NCBI RefSeq assembly: GCF_036850765.1
Contig: NC_089498.1
Location: 77,292,305-77,356,304, forward strand
Direction: 5' to 3'
DNA: 64,000 bases
Origin: Saccopteryx bilineata
Lineage: Eukaryota; Chordata; Mammalia; Chiroptera; Emballonuridae
The notes beneath the pieces were generated by a model. That model had not been told where the DNA came from. It made no database searches and was given only the letters and a program-made list of their open reading frames with translations. The stretch's first letter is position 1; every line of letters starts with the position of its first letter. Both the position numbers and the translations under genes were made by a program. Shown one piece after another: positions 23,150-34,947 of the stretch.

Positions 23150-25446
23150 TTCTGCCAGCACAGTGTTATGACGCACTCTGCTAGGTCTGCACCCAACATC
23201 GCCTACAGATGTTATTTATTGAATTTTGAAAAGCCTCTTGGGAAGCCAAGAGGTTGGGCACAGTTTCAAGCTGCCTCTGCAGATATGGGGCCTGTCAGTT
23301 TGCTCAGTTAAAAAGCTACCTCATTAGCTGCATTACATTTCATAAGATTCACTGCTAAAGAGTGGTGGAGTAAGACTAAATAGTGACATATAATGTCATT
23401 TATATAATTTTAACCCTATCCCATGTAGATTATCATCATACAAATTAATTTCCAGAAGATTGTACTTAACGGTTTTTAAAAACTGATTAATTTAAATCTT
23501 GCTCATATAAATTTTTTTGAACCTTATTTCTTCTTCTTCTTTTTATTTTGGACAGAATTAAAACATATAAATTTCCTGAAACTAAATGTTGATAATTGGC
23601 TTTAATTGTCAGGTTCTGATTCTATTATCCTGATATAAGTTATTCTGTCAAGATTCAAAATGCCATGTGGTTTTTGTTGGCAAAATTAAGATAACAGACA
23701 AGACCATGTTTTTATCTATAGAATATCCATCTTTCAATCGATTGTTAGAAAACACTGAACCCAGGTTAATTGACAGAATTAACTGAATTTATGGATTTTT
23801 TTATTATCCTATTTATTGAGCCAGAACTATGTAGAATACTGTGTTCTTTACCACAATTTTGACTGTTGCACAGTAGTAATCTTTTTAAATTTATTATAAC
23901 TAGAACTAGAATATAGAAACTCTTTATTTGCATATTCGGTATTGTCTACCATCAAAAGAAGCTGTGAGCATTGATTGGCTGTATTAGTAAGCTCACTTTG
24001 AAGTCTTTAGAGGAAGCCATGTGAATTTTTAATGAAACTAGCATTTAAATGTACTAAAGGCAGATTTATTATTGAACAACAAATGAATACATGTGCATAT
24101 TATCCATATCATAGGACTTGACAATCATGCTTGCTCTTCTTAGGGGAAGATAGGAGCATGTGATATAAATATGCTATTCTCAAAAGCCTATGAGTAAACT
24201 ATATGAGGGTAGGAAACTTTGCCTTATGATACCTGATTGTTGAGAACTATAATAGTTTATTGGGAATTTTCTTTTCTTTTTTTTTACTATATGAATTCTC
24301 ACAAATATGGGGATTGAGGCATACACAAAAGATGGTATAAAGATTTTCAAGTGTTTATTTTTCTAATTTAAGTTTTGCTTTGTAATTTTCCAAACTGGCA
24401 ATTTATATACAAGGCTAAATGTAAGCAGGGGAATATTCAATTTAAAAGTCAAATGTTTTAATCATGAGAATATAAGTAAATGTTTTCAGGCATGTTTAAA
24501 ATTTTCACTGATGTTAAATTTTAATGTTAACAATTGATATTCTCTGTTGTTGTTACATCAAAATTCTCCACCGATGAGAGCTTATAGAACATAAATTTGT
24601 ATCCTATTTGCTGTGCTAACATAAAAAATGTTTTTGTTCCAGAAAATAACATATTTTGTAGATGCGTAGAAATATAACATGTTATACAACCAATGATCAT
24701 GATTTTTTAGTACCTAGATAATAATATTTAAGAAATAATTTAATAAGGCTAATTCATACTTTTATTGCCCCCTTGAGCTATATGCTTTGAGTATGCCTGG
24801 TTTAAATTCAGTTCTAGCAACAAACTGCTTTTTCTATTTTCTACTAACAAGCACCATATTAACCTATTCATTAGTTTTTACTTGTTGATTGTAGGATTTT
24901 AAACATAAATCTGCCATAAATGATTACAGCATATAAACCAAGTGATGATGGTTTTAATAGTATACCTTATTACCTCCTGACACAGTAAAACTGCTCTGTT
25001 GGTGATATTGACAGTGATGTGTTAGATTAGATAAAGAATGCAGTGTCCTGATGTGTCTCTTCATGGGTTCTCTAAAATATTGTAAGTCTTGCAGGATATA
25101 TAAGAACCATGAGCAGAATAACCTCAACTAATTATTGTCAATAAAATGTAATCCATGTTAGAGGTGCTGTTTAGAGAAATTCATTGATTTTTAAATGCCG
25201 TTAGAGGGTTTTTCAGTTTATTACACAGTAAAATGAAAACATAGCTTTGAAACTTGGTATTTTTGAAGAATCAAAAATAAATCATTTTATCTTAATAGGT
25301 CAGTATCTATGGAAGTATGTAAGTACTCTCAAATCTACTGTGATCAACTAGACAGAGTCTGCATTTTATCAACCCCAACTTTAATTTTACCTCTAAACTT
25401 GGGACATGAATGAGAAGAGAAACAAAAAAATTAAAAAGACAAAAAG
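23150..25446. other. Intronic sequence downstream of the 36-nt exon, nothing firmly recognised
   Basis: About 2.3 kb of AT-rich sequence without identifiable repeats. The first 200 bases are less AT-rich than the rest. Confidence 0.4.
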
Positions 25447-25650
25447 GCCCTGGCTGAATAGTTCAGTTGGTTAGAGCATCATCCTGAAGTGCAAAGGGTG
25501 CTGGTTCAATCCCCGGTCAGGCACATACAAGAACAGGTTGCTGTTCCCCCCCCTCTTTCTCTCTCCCTCCCTCCTTCTCTCCCTCCCTCTCTCTCTACCT
25601 CTCTTCCTTCCTCACTCTCTAAAATAAAGAAAATAAACAAAAAAAATTTT
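25447..25650 (+). mobile_element. Short bat SINE, GCCCTGG head
   Basis: The head gccctggctgaatagttcag is followed by gttagagcatc, the B box ggttcaatcccc, a long CT-rich tract and an A-rich end containing aataaag. This is the short form with little beyond the tRNA-like part. Confidence 0.85.
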
Positions 25651-26589
25651 TAAGTGGCTATTTTATTCTTCCACCAGCACAGCTGTCCTGCCCTCATTTT
25701 CTCTTATAAATCCCAATCAGTCCCCAAAGCCACTGAGTAGTGCCACTGGTGATCTGTCTGCTAACAGACATACCCAGATGCCTCTAAAAATAACCAGTGT
25801 GTTTATTCATCAGGAAGTATCCTCAGTGGCATTGTTTATAATATTCTGGGGAGCTTCTCTGCAAATTTTAGATAATCTTTCTTTTTAAAACAATCTTTAG
25901 TCTTTAAAATTAGTTGGGAAATTTTTAGTAAGAAGAACCAGCTTAAGAGGGCACTGGAGAATGTGATAAAAACTGAGGCTGGGTGGAGTACAAAGCAGAA
26001 GAGAGAGGAGATATATATATGTGATAGGAAATTGCATAGAGCCTGATTTAAATGACAGAACTGCTAAGAATTTAAAATGACAATTCTTGAGGTAAAAAAT
26101 TTCATAAGGCTTTTATTATTTTGGAAAATCAATTCAGACTGCAATGTGTTCTTAAATCTACCTTATCTTGAGCTAAACTGCTTAAAGGCTTGTATTTTTA
26201 GAACCTAAATAAAAATGAGGTACTTAAAAGCATGTTACATTTTGAAGCCTTTTAGAAGGTGTGTTGAAAATGGACTGAAATTAATTAAAATGAAGAAAAT
26301 TCCTCCAAAACCTAAATACAAATATTCTTTGTATTTTTATTATCTGTACAATAAGAGTATGTGCCACATGATAAAGAGAATTCATGCTGTCTCTACAGGA
26401 TCATTTATTTATTTTTATTCTAAGCAACAAATTTTAATTTTCTTGTTTTATATATCTAAGATATAATATTTCTGATTGTAGAGGAAACAAAGCAATTTTT
26501 TTCCCTTTTCCAACTTTCCCCATGGTCCCTGACTCTAGTCTTTCTCTGACCAGTAGTGACTCGATCAACAAGAGAAAGGTACCACTGAA

Positions 26590-26790
26590 TTGTGCTACTT
26601 AACACAGACAGCATCCACTAGCTACATGTGGCTATTTAAATTAAAATTAAGTAAAATTTAAAATTCAGTTCCTCAGTCTCACCAAGCACATTTCAAGTGA
26701 GACTATCATATTTGGCTGTGTAAATATTATATATGTGATGAGATATAGATATCAATCACAGAGAGTTCCATTGATCAGCACTAGATAGAA
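26590..26790. mobile_element. Old hAT-type element fragment
   Basis: The phrases ccactagctacatgtggctatttaaatt, cagttcctcagtctcaccaagcacatttcaagtg and catatttggctgtg match a common ancient mammalian hAT repeat (the chromosome-wide agccacatgtggcta type). Confidence 0.5.
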
Positions 26791-27639
26791 GGTCCACAGA
26801 AAATATTCAGGAGGCCTTCATTCCCAAAGAATTCTTCAAGATTTTTCTAAGGTTCTTGTGTTCTTCACAAGTATAAAGAACACAATGAATATCACCCAAA
26901 CTTTCTGTAAATGACACAGTCAAATCCTGCTGGCTAAAGGAATATAATGCTACTTTCCTGGGTGACTGGCTGAATCCTAAAAGAGGACAGTTTTAAAACA
27001 GCTACATTAAGGGAAAGAGATAAGATAATCTTCTAATTCTCTTTAATCATTCATTCATTCATCAAATATTTACTTAGCACTACCTGTGTGCCTCAAGCTT
27101 TGATAAACCCTGAAGACAAGATAGACATGACCAGAGTATATTGCGAAGGAAAATATGGGAGGGTCATAGAATAACTAACTCTCAGAGAAAGTAAAACATT
27201 GAAAAATACAATGATCTAGCCATGACATTAAAAAAAGGCAAAAAATAAAAAAACAGAGAAACAAATTTGAAACAGAGGGAACAAGAATATAATAATATAC
27301 TATGTACTCCAAGAACTAATAGAAGACCAGTGTCATTGAGCAGAGCAAGGAGGAAGGGAGTATGAGATAAGACTGGAGAGTGACACATCACATGAATGCC
27401 ATAATTATTATAGGAATTTCAATTTAGAAAACAGAATTTGGCAAGGTAGTGAGGCGATCTGTAAGACACCACAATTGGTATTCTATAAAAGTAGGTAAAT
27501 TGTGGTAGTATTCTTTAACATTTGCATCACCAACTTGTTAAAAATGGAATGAAAAAAAAATGGAAAAAAAAAGTATATTCTTTAATTTGGAAGACAAAAT
27601 GCTAACATAAAGGTGTTCATGTGATCACTAGTGACAATA

Positions 27640-27860
27640 AAAGCGTAATTTAACATTTATAAAATGCTTCATAGTTTATAAAATCTTCCCATCATTTCAA
27701 TAATACATTTAATCACACAAACCTTTAAGGTAGATATGACATGTGTTGCCATATCAATTCAACAGATACAAAATAGCCTACATGACTTGTACAAGTTTAC
27801 TTAGTTAATACATACTGGAGCCTGAACCAGAGTTCACCTCTCTAAGTTTAGTACTCTATA
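27640..27860 (-). repeat. Possible MIR/LINE-2-type ancient repeat
   Basis: The order cacaaacctttaaggtag...cagatacaaaatagcctacatgacttgtacaagtttacttag...tggagcctgaaccagagttcacctctctaag resembles the familiar MIR/L2 stretch around gaggcacagagaggttaagtaacttg. Confidence 0.45.
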
Positions 27861-28164
27861 CATGATACTATATAAACTACACATCTATCTCTCTCACATT
27901 CTAATGATTTAGAAGAAGGGAAATATTAAGAAATTAATATTTCCATATGACCTTGGAAAGTGAGAAATATCTTGAAATTCAAAAAATGAAGTATACTAGG
28001 ATACAATACAAGACACAATAATTAAGAAAAAACAGCAAACTTAAATACAGGATCAGTAATGATTTGTGACTTTGGAAGAAAAATGATTTAGGATGAACAT
28101 GCTCTAATTTTGTAATAACAAAAAGCACATTGCTAAAATTCATAGAAGTAGTATAATCTGTGGA

Positions 28165-28365
28165 TAGCATGGAATAGTGATTAAAAGTGCAGTCCCTGAA
28201 GTCACACTTTGTGAGTACTAGATGTAACTTCACCACTTAGTATCTTTCTGACCTTAGGAAGTTACTTAACCTCTCTATGACTCGGTTTCTTCATCTGTAA
28301 ATTGAGGATGTAGAAATAGTATCTACTGTCCAAAGTAGTTGAGATTTAATGAGTACTTCAGAGTG
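28165..28365 (+). repeat. MIR-type ancient SINE
   Basis: The sequence ggaatagtgattaaaagtgcag...cttcaccacttagtatctttctgaccttaggaagttacttaacctctctatgactcggtttcttcatctgtaaattgaggat is a well-preserved MIR core in plus orientation. Confidence 0.8.
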
Positions 28366-28620
28366 ATATACATGGCTCTTGGCTTCTGCCTCTATAAGTG
28401 AAGATATAGTAGTAATACCCACTATCTAGAGAAGTTAAGATTTAATAAGCTCTTTTGGAGCTATCCACATGGCTCATAGCTAAATTGTATGGAGCTTTCT
28501 TCTACTTCTCCCTCCACCCTTTCCTTTTGCTCCTTTATTAGAGTCCATAATTGAATTCCAAATACTCACAATCTTAAGGCCCTTTTAGACAGTTTTGGAG
28601 AATATTAAAATGATTTTTGC

Positions 28621-28812
28621 GCTGTCTAGTTAGCTCAGTCGGTTAGTTAGAGCATTAACCTGAAACAACAAGGTTCGATTCCTGGTCAGGGCACAAATGG
28701 GAAGAAACTAATGAATGCACAGCTAAGTAGAATAACAAATGAATGCACTCTCTCCTCTCTCCCTGCTCACTCCCTTCCTCTCTCTCTAAAAGCAATCAAT
28801 AAAAATATAAAA
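28621..28812 (+). mobile_element. Short bat SINE, GCNCTG-head type
   Basis: The head gcgctgtctagttagctcag is followed by an A-box region, the B-box ggttcgattcc, a ggtcagggcac joint, a CT-rich stretch and an A-rich end. A tttag insertion (tcggttagttagagc) is visible in the head. Confidence 0.82.
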
Positions 28813-28954
28813 TATTCTTCAAATTCAGTTTAAAAAAATAAAATGAACATTTTTAAAAAATAAAAAGAAAGAAATTAACTTTAAGTATTTAGCATATGCT
28901 AGATATTATATTTACCTCTTTTACTTACCTTATCCCCTTTCGTCCTCACAATAG

Positions 28955-29288
28955 TTTTTTTTTTTTTTTTTTTTTTTACAGAGGCAGAGATAGACAGGGA
29001 CAGACAGACAGAAACGGAGAGAGATGAGAAGCATCAATCATCAGTTTCTCGTTGCGCGTTGTGACTTCTTAGTTGTTCATTGATTGCTTTCTCACATGTG
29101 CCTTGACCGCGGGCCTTCAGCAGACCGAGTAACCCACTGCTGGAGCCAGCGACCTTGGGTCCAAGCTGGTGAGCTCTTTGCTCAAGCCAGATGAGCCCAC
29201 GCTCAAGCTGGCGACCTCGGGGTCTCGAACCTGGGTCCTTCCGCATCCCAGTCCGGTGCTCTATCCACTGCGCCACCACCTGGTCAGG
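28955..29288 (-). mobile_element. Bat SINE, CCTGA-head long type, minus strand
   Basis: A long T-run is at the left and the head, reading accacctggtcaggc, is at the right. The duplication caatag plus T-run lies at 28949 and again at 29289. It is a relatively intact copy. Confidence 0.92.
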
Positions 29289-29299
29289 CAATAGTTTTT

Positions 29300-29555
29300 T
29301 TTTTTATATTTATTTTAAAATTTAATTTAATGATGTAACAGTGGTCCATAGGAACATATAGGTTTCAGGAACGAATCTCCATAGCATGTGAACTACTCAT
29401 TGTGTTGTGTGCCCATCACCCAAAGTCAAAACACTTTCTGACACCATGTATTTGGCCCCTTTACTCTCCTCCCTCTTACTCCTCCTCTCTGGTGACAACT
29501 TCATTTTTGTCTATGACCATGAGTCTGTTTTATATCCCACCTAACAGCAGTTGTT
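29300..29555 (-). mobile_element. L1 3' UTR fragment, minus strand
   Basis: The phrases aatgatgtaacagtggtccatagg, ggtttcaggaacgaatctcc, cattgtgttgtgtgcccatcacccaaag and caccatgtatttggcccctttac are the bat L1 3' UTR read in reverse. Confidence 0.7.
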
Positions 29556-30610
29556 TTTAACTTTTTACTTTTTTCTAATTTCAGAAAATTTGCAAAAATA
29601 GTACAGTAAGTTCCTAGATACCTTCCATTCAGCTTCTCCTAATCTTAATATCTTACATAACCAAGGTATAGTGATCAACCCCAGGAAATTTACATTGGTA
29701 TAGCACCCATGACTGAACTTCTGTCTTTATTCTGATTTCATTTTTCCTCTAATTTCATTTTTCTGTTCCAGAATCTAATCCAGGATTACACATCACATTT
29801 ATTTGTCATGTCTCCTTAGGCCAGGGGTCTCAAACTCGCGGCCCACGGGCCGCATGCAGCCCACCGAACAATTTTGTGCGGCCCGCAGACTAATCCACGA
29901 AGTTCAAAATATTTTGGATAAAATTAAGTAAGCCTAGGGGCCTACTTGTATTTTTCATTTCTCTAGCATCCTAGCTAGATATTAGCTTAGTTAACAGCAG
30001 TTGTGATGCGAACTACAGTTTCTGGTCGTTTTGTGACACTGAGTAAACTGCATGTACGATTGTGCTTGTTGTACTGATTTTTTTGTTGTTTTCATCTGCA
30101 GTGAGAAAAGTGTTGCGTAACAGTTGCCTTTTGTAGACCTAGTGCGGCCGAACGGCTGTGATCTTGCTCTGCAGCCCACTTGCTGAGTTGAGTTTGAGAC
30201 CCCTGCCTTAGGCTCTTCCTTTCTACGACTGTTCCTCTTTCCTTATTCATGATCTTGATACTTTTGAAGGAAACTTGTCAGTCATTTTGTGGATTGTCTC
30301 CAAATTTGAGTCTGTCTGATATTTTCTCACAATTCAATAGTGGTTATGCATTTTTGCCAAAAATACCAAAAAAATGATGCGCCCTTCTTTCTCAGTGCAT
30401 CATAGCAGGGACGTACATTATGTCCCGCTGGCTTACTGTTGGTGACGTTAACCTTGATCATTGTGTTAAGGTGTGTTTGCAGTTTGTCCTCTATAAAGTT
30501 ACTATTTTCTCAATGTAATTAATAAATATGTTGGGTGCAGTGTTTTTGGACTATGCAAATATCCTATTTTGCCCACTAATTTTAGCATTGATAAATTTGA
30601 TCACCAGGGT
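29556..30610 (-). mobile_element. Ancient L1 (L1M-type) 3' UTR, split by a hAT element
   Basis: Left part: ttttctaatttcagaaaatttgcaaaaatagtacag through cacatttatttgtcatgtctccttaggc. Right part: ccttaggctcttcctttctacg through gcccactaattttagcattgataaatttg. The halves form one continuous old L1 3' UTR when the hAT element at 29822-30205 is ignored. The orientation is inferred from similar old L1 3' UTRs. Confidence 0.55.
29822..30205 (+). mobile_element. Nonautonomous hAT transposon, 384 bp, perfect 8-bp duplication
   Basis: The ends are caggggtctcaaactcgcgg and gagtttgagacccctg. It is flanked by identical ccttaggc at 29814-29821 and 30206-30213. GC-rich ends enclose an AT-rich core, with no coding capacity. 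It is different in sequence from the hAT family at 19882. Confidence 0.93.
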
Positions 30611-30619
30611 AAACTGACA

Positions 30620-32415
30620 TCCGTCAGCTTTCTCCTCAGTAAAATAACTGTTTTTCCTTTTGTAATGAATAAGTGTCTTAAGAGAGATACTGTGAGAATA
30701 TGTAATATCTTGACAGTTTTCAAGGTTTTGCCCATCAGTTGTAATGTAATTCTTACCATAAATATGTTCTTCGTATTGTGGATTAGGAAATAGAACCTCA
30801 GCAGTGTTCATTACCTGCTCAAGGTGCACAAATCCAGGTGTGATTTCATCATTCTGCTAAGATATGTTAGCCTGAGTATAATAGAGAAAAATCTACTGGC
30901 TAACAGCAAAACTAGAACTATGTAGCTTTGGGAAGACAAAATTAAGGTTTTAAGAAAAGTCTTTAAACTATATGGGGATCAGCTACTGAGGGCAAAGCAG
31001 TCATTCCTCAAGCCATAGTGAGAAATTTAGTTCTGGTGCTCACTGCCAGTTACCCCAGGGTGACAAGGGGGTTTATATGAACTATAGATGTAGATGAAAT
31101 AGAATAAAGCATAACCATCTGTAAAAATTTATATTTCATGTTTGGAAAGTTTATTTCAATCTTAAATTGCCAGTTTTATAAGATTTAATTTGAGACACAA
31201 GAAATGTTTCTTTAAGTTAACAAAGCTCTAGAAAAAAAAATATATCTTCCCACAGGGTTGGTAAAAGACAACTGTGGAATCTTATTCTTAATTTATTTCT
31301 TATACCACCTTGAAGAAAGAGAAAGACCTCTATTTAAAAAATATTCAGAACAGGCATAAAATGCTGCTCCCAAGATAATAAAGTGAATTTATTCCTGGAG
31401 TTTGTCTCTTTATTAAATATGACCTGTACTCAATTGTAAGCAAAAATCTGAAAATAGTAAAATATATATGCTATAAGGCAATTGAGAGAATATGAGTCAT
31501 TCTAATTAAATGTATACATTTATTTGAGAGAGAGAAGACATTGTTATATGGCATTTTTTTATCCTTTCAGCTGTTACTTTTTTTTTTTGCCAATCATTTG
31601 TCTTTCCCCAAAACTGAGGGAATTTCTTTTCTCATCTGAGTTCAAGCTTAGTTCTGTTCTAAAATAAGCAACCAAAAGTGAAATAGTCAGCATGTTTGGA
31701 AGGTCAGCAGCATTGTTATACCACAGTGGCTCTTCTTTTCAGAAACAACAGTCATCTGGTATCATTATATTAGGTCATATAATAGAAGCTTAGCTTCATA
31801 TATCATCTGTAATTTCTAAAGTACTTAGTGAACAAACAACTTACAAGTACTTTACTAAAGATTGTCATACCTTTAAAAATGTCATGGTTTCTGATGTTAT
31901 TTGTAACCATTATGACTTGTCTATTGTGCTTACCTAAATTTTTCAATCCTGTATATCTTAATAACTTCCTTTATGCCACTCAGATATATTTTCCCTTTGG
32001 TTGTTTCTCTCTATATAATATAACTGTTTAAAACTTTGTACAGTGATAGAATACTAACCAAAAAACACAAACCATGGCCAGTTTTAGAAGCCCACTGAAT
32101 TCATACATGGATTTTTAAATTATCTAAAATTGTTGAAAGCATGATTCTAAAAATCCTACCTGTAGTTTAAGAGTTAGCTTTCAAGTCAAGAACATTTAAG
32201 ATATAAAACTTCATGGCCTGTGTGATATGAAAAATAACATCAGGGTTCCTAGAATTAATTTGTAAATTTTTATCTTGTTTAAAAAAGATTGTCTGTAGGA
32301 AACGACTAGCATCACTCTCTCTCATTTTAGTTCTTTGAAAATTTTGGCAATATAGTAACTGTATTATATCCAAAGTCAGCATAATCATGCTCTAAAATAC
32401 ACCCCTAAAATAATT
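30620..32415. other. Intronic sequence, nothing firmly recognised
   Basis: AT-rich sequence. The segment after 30610 may continue the old L1 3' UTR for some distance. No gene or younger repeat is seen. Confidence 0.35.
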
Positions 32416-32618
32416 TACCATATTTTCCCATGTATATGAAGCACCCTTTTCCAAAAAAAATTGGGGTCTAATACCTGGATGTGTCTTACACAGTGGTTGT
32501 AGATTTTTTTACGTGCATCTCCTGCTTTTTCATACTTGTTGTCTTTGCGCTCATTGTTTCTCACTTGTTACCGGTATATTACAGTAGGTTATGTTTTGCC
32601 ATGTTCTGCCCAGAAATA

Positions 32619-33213
32619 CACTATGTCCGTAAAGTCATGGTGCACTTTTGACTGGTCACAGGAAAGCAACAAAAGACGGTAGAAATGTGAAATCTGCACC
32701 AAATAAAAGGAAAACCCTCCCAGTTTCTGTAGGATGATGTGGCAGCATGTGCACATGAGCAGATGATGACGTAACACCGTGTATACAGCGGAGCAGCCCA
32801 CGGCCATGCCAGTCGAGATGTGGACAGTACAGAGGAAAGTTCAATGTGTTCTGTTGCTCACTAAATTTGATCCGTGACCAAAGTGCAACGTGAATATCGG
32901 CGTGTTTATAACGAAGCGCCACCACATAGGAATAATATTACTCAGTGGGATAAGCAGTAGAAGGAAACCGGCAGTTTGGTGGAGAAACCCCGTTCTGGTA
33001 GGCCATCAGTCAGTGATGAGTCTGTAGAGGCTATACGGAATAGCTACCTAAGGAGCCCTAAAAAATCTGCGCATGAGCCCACATCAAACTGCACTGAATG
33101 GATATGAAATTGGGAGAGTTTTCCTTTTATTTGGTGCAGATTTCACATTTCTATCGTCTTTGTTGCTTTCCTGTGACTGGTCAAAATTGCACCATGACTT
33201 TACAGACACACTG
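32619..33213 (+). mobile_element. Tc1/mariner element, 595 bp, internally deleted, nested in Tigger
   Basis: Long inverted ends of about 105 bp begin cactatgtccgtaaagtcat at the left and end atgactttacagacacactg at the right. TA lies on both sides (32617-32618 and 33214-33215). Between the ends, a decayed transposase N-terminus remains at about 32806-33070. Its best-kept stretch reads VEKPRSGRPSVSDESVEAIR then LRSPKKSAHE, the helix-turn-helix region of this group, with a frameshift and stop upstream. The catalytic part is missing. It lies inside the Tigger coding region and so is younger than the Tigger. Confidence 0.88.
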
Positions 33214-33215
33214 TA

Positions 33216-34260
33216 GTTCAGAAAAATTTTTATACAGTGCTGAATTCAAGTTAAAAGTGATCCAGTTTGCAAAAGTGAATGGAAATCGTGCTGCTGAATA
33301 TAAGTTTGGTCCTCCTCCAACTGAAAAATCAATCCATGACTGGCTACAGGAAGAAGAAACCCTATTGAAAACGCCATGGCAAAAGAAAGCCACGAGAGGC
33401 AAGTCAGCAAAATGGCCTGATTTAGAGAGGGAATTGAAGATACAGATTGAAGAGCAAAGGGCAACAGGAATTACTGTGTCCACAAAGATAGTTCAGCATG
33501 AGGCAAGAAGAATTGCTGATGAAAAAGAAGTTACTGATTTTTAAAGGAGGACACAATTGGTGCTTCAGGTTCATGAAACGGAATGGACTAAGCATGCGTA
33601 CACACACCAGACTTGCCCAAAAGATGCCTGAAAGCTATGAGCAGAAGGTCCTTGAATTTCATCATTTTGTCATTCAGTGTGAGAAGATACATCAGTTTGA
33701 GTTGGGACAGATTGTAAATATGCATGAAGTTCCCCTTCAATGTGATGTCCCAAGTAACAGTACTGTTGATAAGAAGGGGGTGAAAACTGTAACTGTGAAG
33801 ACAAGTGGACATGAAAAGAGCCATTATATAGTTGTTCCAGCTTGCTGTGCCGATGGAACCAAGCTGCCTCCTATGCTGATTTTCAAATGCAAAACAATGT
33901 CAAAAGAAGACATTCCTCTAGGAGTAATTGTCCACGTTCATGACAAAGGTTGGATGGATCAGGATAGGATGAAGATCTGGTTTGAGAAAGTTTGGAGAAG
34001 GAGACCAGGTAGGCTCTTACACAAACCTATCCTGTTGGTGCTTGATCAGTTCAGGGCACACATAACAAAAAACACAAAGAAGATTGCTGCAAAGCAAAAA
34101 GCAAAACTTGCCGTCATACTTGGAGGCTTGACATCCCAGCCTCAACCACTTGATGTCAGCATTAACAAACCCTTCAAAGCTGCCGTGAGAGATGAATAGA
34201 ACCAATGGATGAAGTCTTCTGGGGACAATTTGACACCAGCAGGAAGAGTGAAGAAACCAA
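33216..34260 (+). pseudogene. Pogo/Tigger-type DDE transposase, frameshifted and catalytically damaged
   Basis: The reading starts just after the mariner insertion with an N-terminal DNA-binding region (LYSAEFKLKVIQFAK, then GPPPTEKSIHDW). The central CENP-B-like part follows, then the DDE core with NMHEVPL, HEKSHYIVV, CADGTKLPPMLIFK, LLVLDQFRAHI and QPLDVSINKPFKA. A run of five T at 33538-33542 shifts the frame and gives a stop at 33542-33544; the protein continues in another frame to the stop at 34197-34199. The first catalytic Asp is replaced by His (codon 33723-33725). The other two Asp (34044-34046 and 34152-34154) are kept. The extreme N-terminus is cut off by the mariner. It cannot be active. 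Confidence 0.9.
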
Positions 34261-34364
34261 CTGTAGGAGAAGTTTGTACCTTGGTGAAAAGATCCTGAGA
34301 TAATATCAAGATCGAGATCATTGTCAAGTCATTTAAGAAGTGTGGCATTTCAAATGCCATAAAT

Positions 34365-34661
34365 CAGTGGTCCCCAACATTTTTTGGGCCACGGACCAAT
34401 TTAATGTCAGAAAATATTTTCACAGACCGGCCTTTAGGGTGGGATGGATAAATGTATCACATGACCAAGATAAGCGTCAAGAGTGAGTCTTAGATGGATG
34501 TAACAGAGGGAATCTGGTCATTTTTAAAAAATAAAACATTGTTCAGACTTAAATATAAATAAAACAGAAATAATGTAAGTTATTTATTCTTTCTCTGCGG
34601 ACCAGTACCAAATGGCCCACGGACCAGTACCTGTCCGCGGCCCGGGGGTTTGGGACCACTA
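34365..34661. mobile_element. Nonautonomous hAT transposon, 297 bp, nested in Tigger
   Basis: The ends are cagtggtccccaacattttt and ggtttgggaccacta. The target duplication ccataaat (34357-34364) / ccatagat (34662-34669) differs at one base. The GC-rich ends (gggccacgg and gcggcccggggg) are typical of this family. It sits in the 3' end of the transposase frame. Confidence 0.9.
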
Positions 34662-34947
34662 CCATAGATGGAACTGAGGACGAGGGCAATAGATGAAGAT
34701 AGTGATTCATCATCCGACAGATGAAGACAAGCTAATGGATGGGAATTTTGACAGTCATGAGGAGTTGTATGAATTTTGTGATGCATAAAACATGAGTTCA
34801 ATAACTTTATGTAATATATCTTTTTTCAAATTTCTGGCCCCAAAATTAAGATGTGTTTTATACATGGGAGTGTCTTATACATGGGGAGATACGGTAATAC
34901 TCTTTCATGCGCGCGCACGCACGTGGGTGTGTGTGTGTGTGTGTGTA

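Larger units (their letters stand above)
32418..34894 (+). mobile_element. Tigger/pogo DNA transposon, host of two further insertions
   Basis: The left end ccatattttcccatgtata and the right end tatacatggggagatacgg form an inverted pair. Both are flanked by TA (32416-32417 and 34895-34896), the pogo/Tigger target duplication. It spans about 2.48 kb, of which about 0.9 kb is a mariner element (32619-33213) and a hAT element (34365-34661). The rest encodes a broken pogo-type transposase. Confidence 0.9.

Noticed and set aside
33098..33215. N-terminal part of the 148-codon frame before the transposase
   Set aside because: This part is read from the mariner inverted end and does not belong to the Tigger protein.
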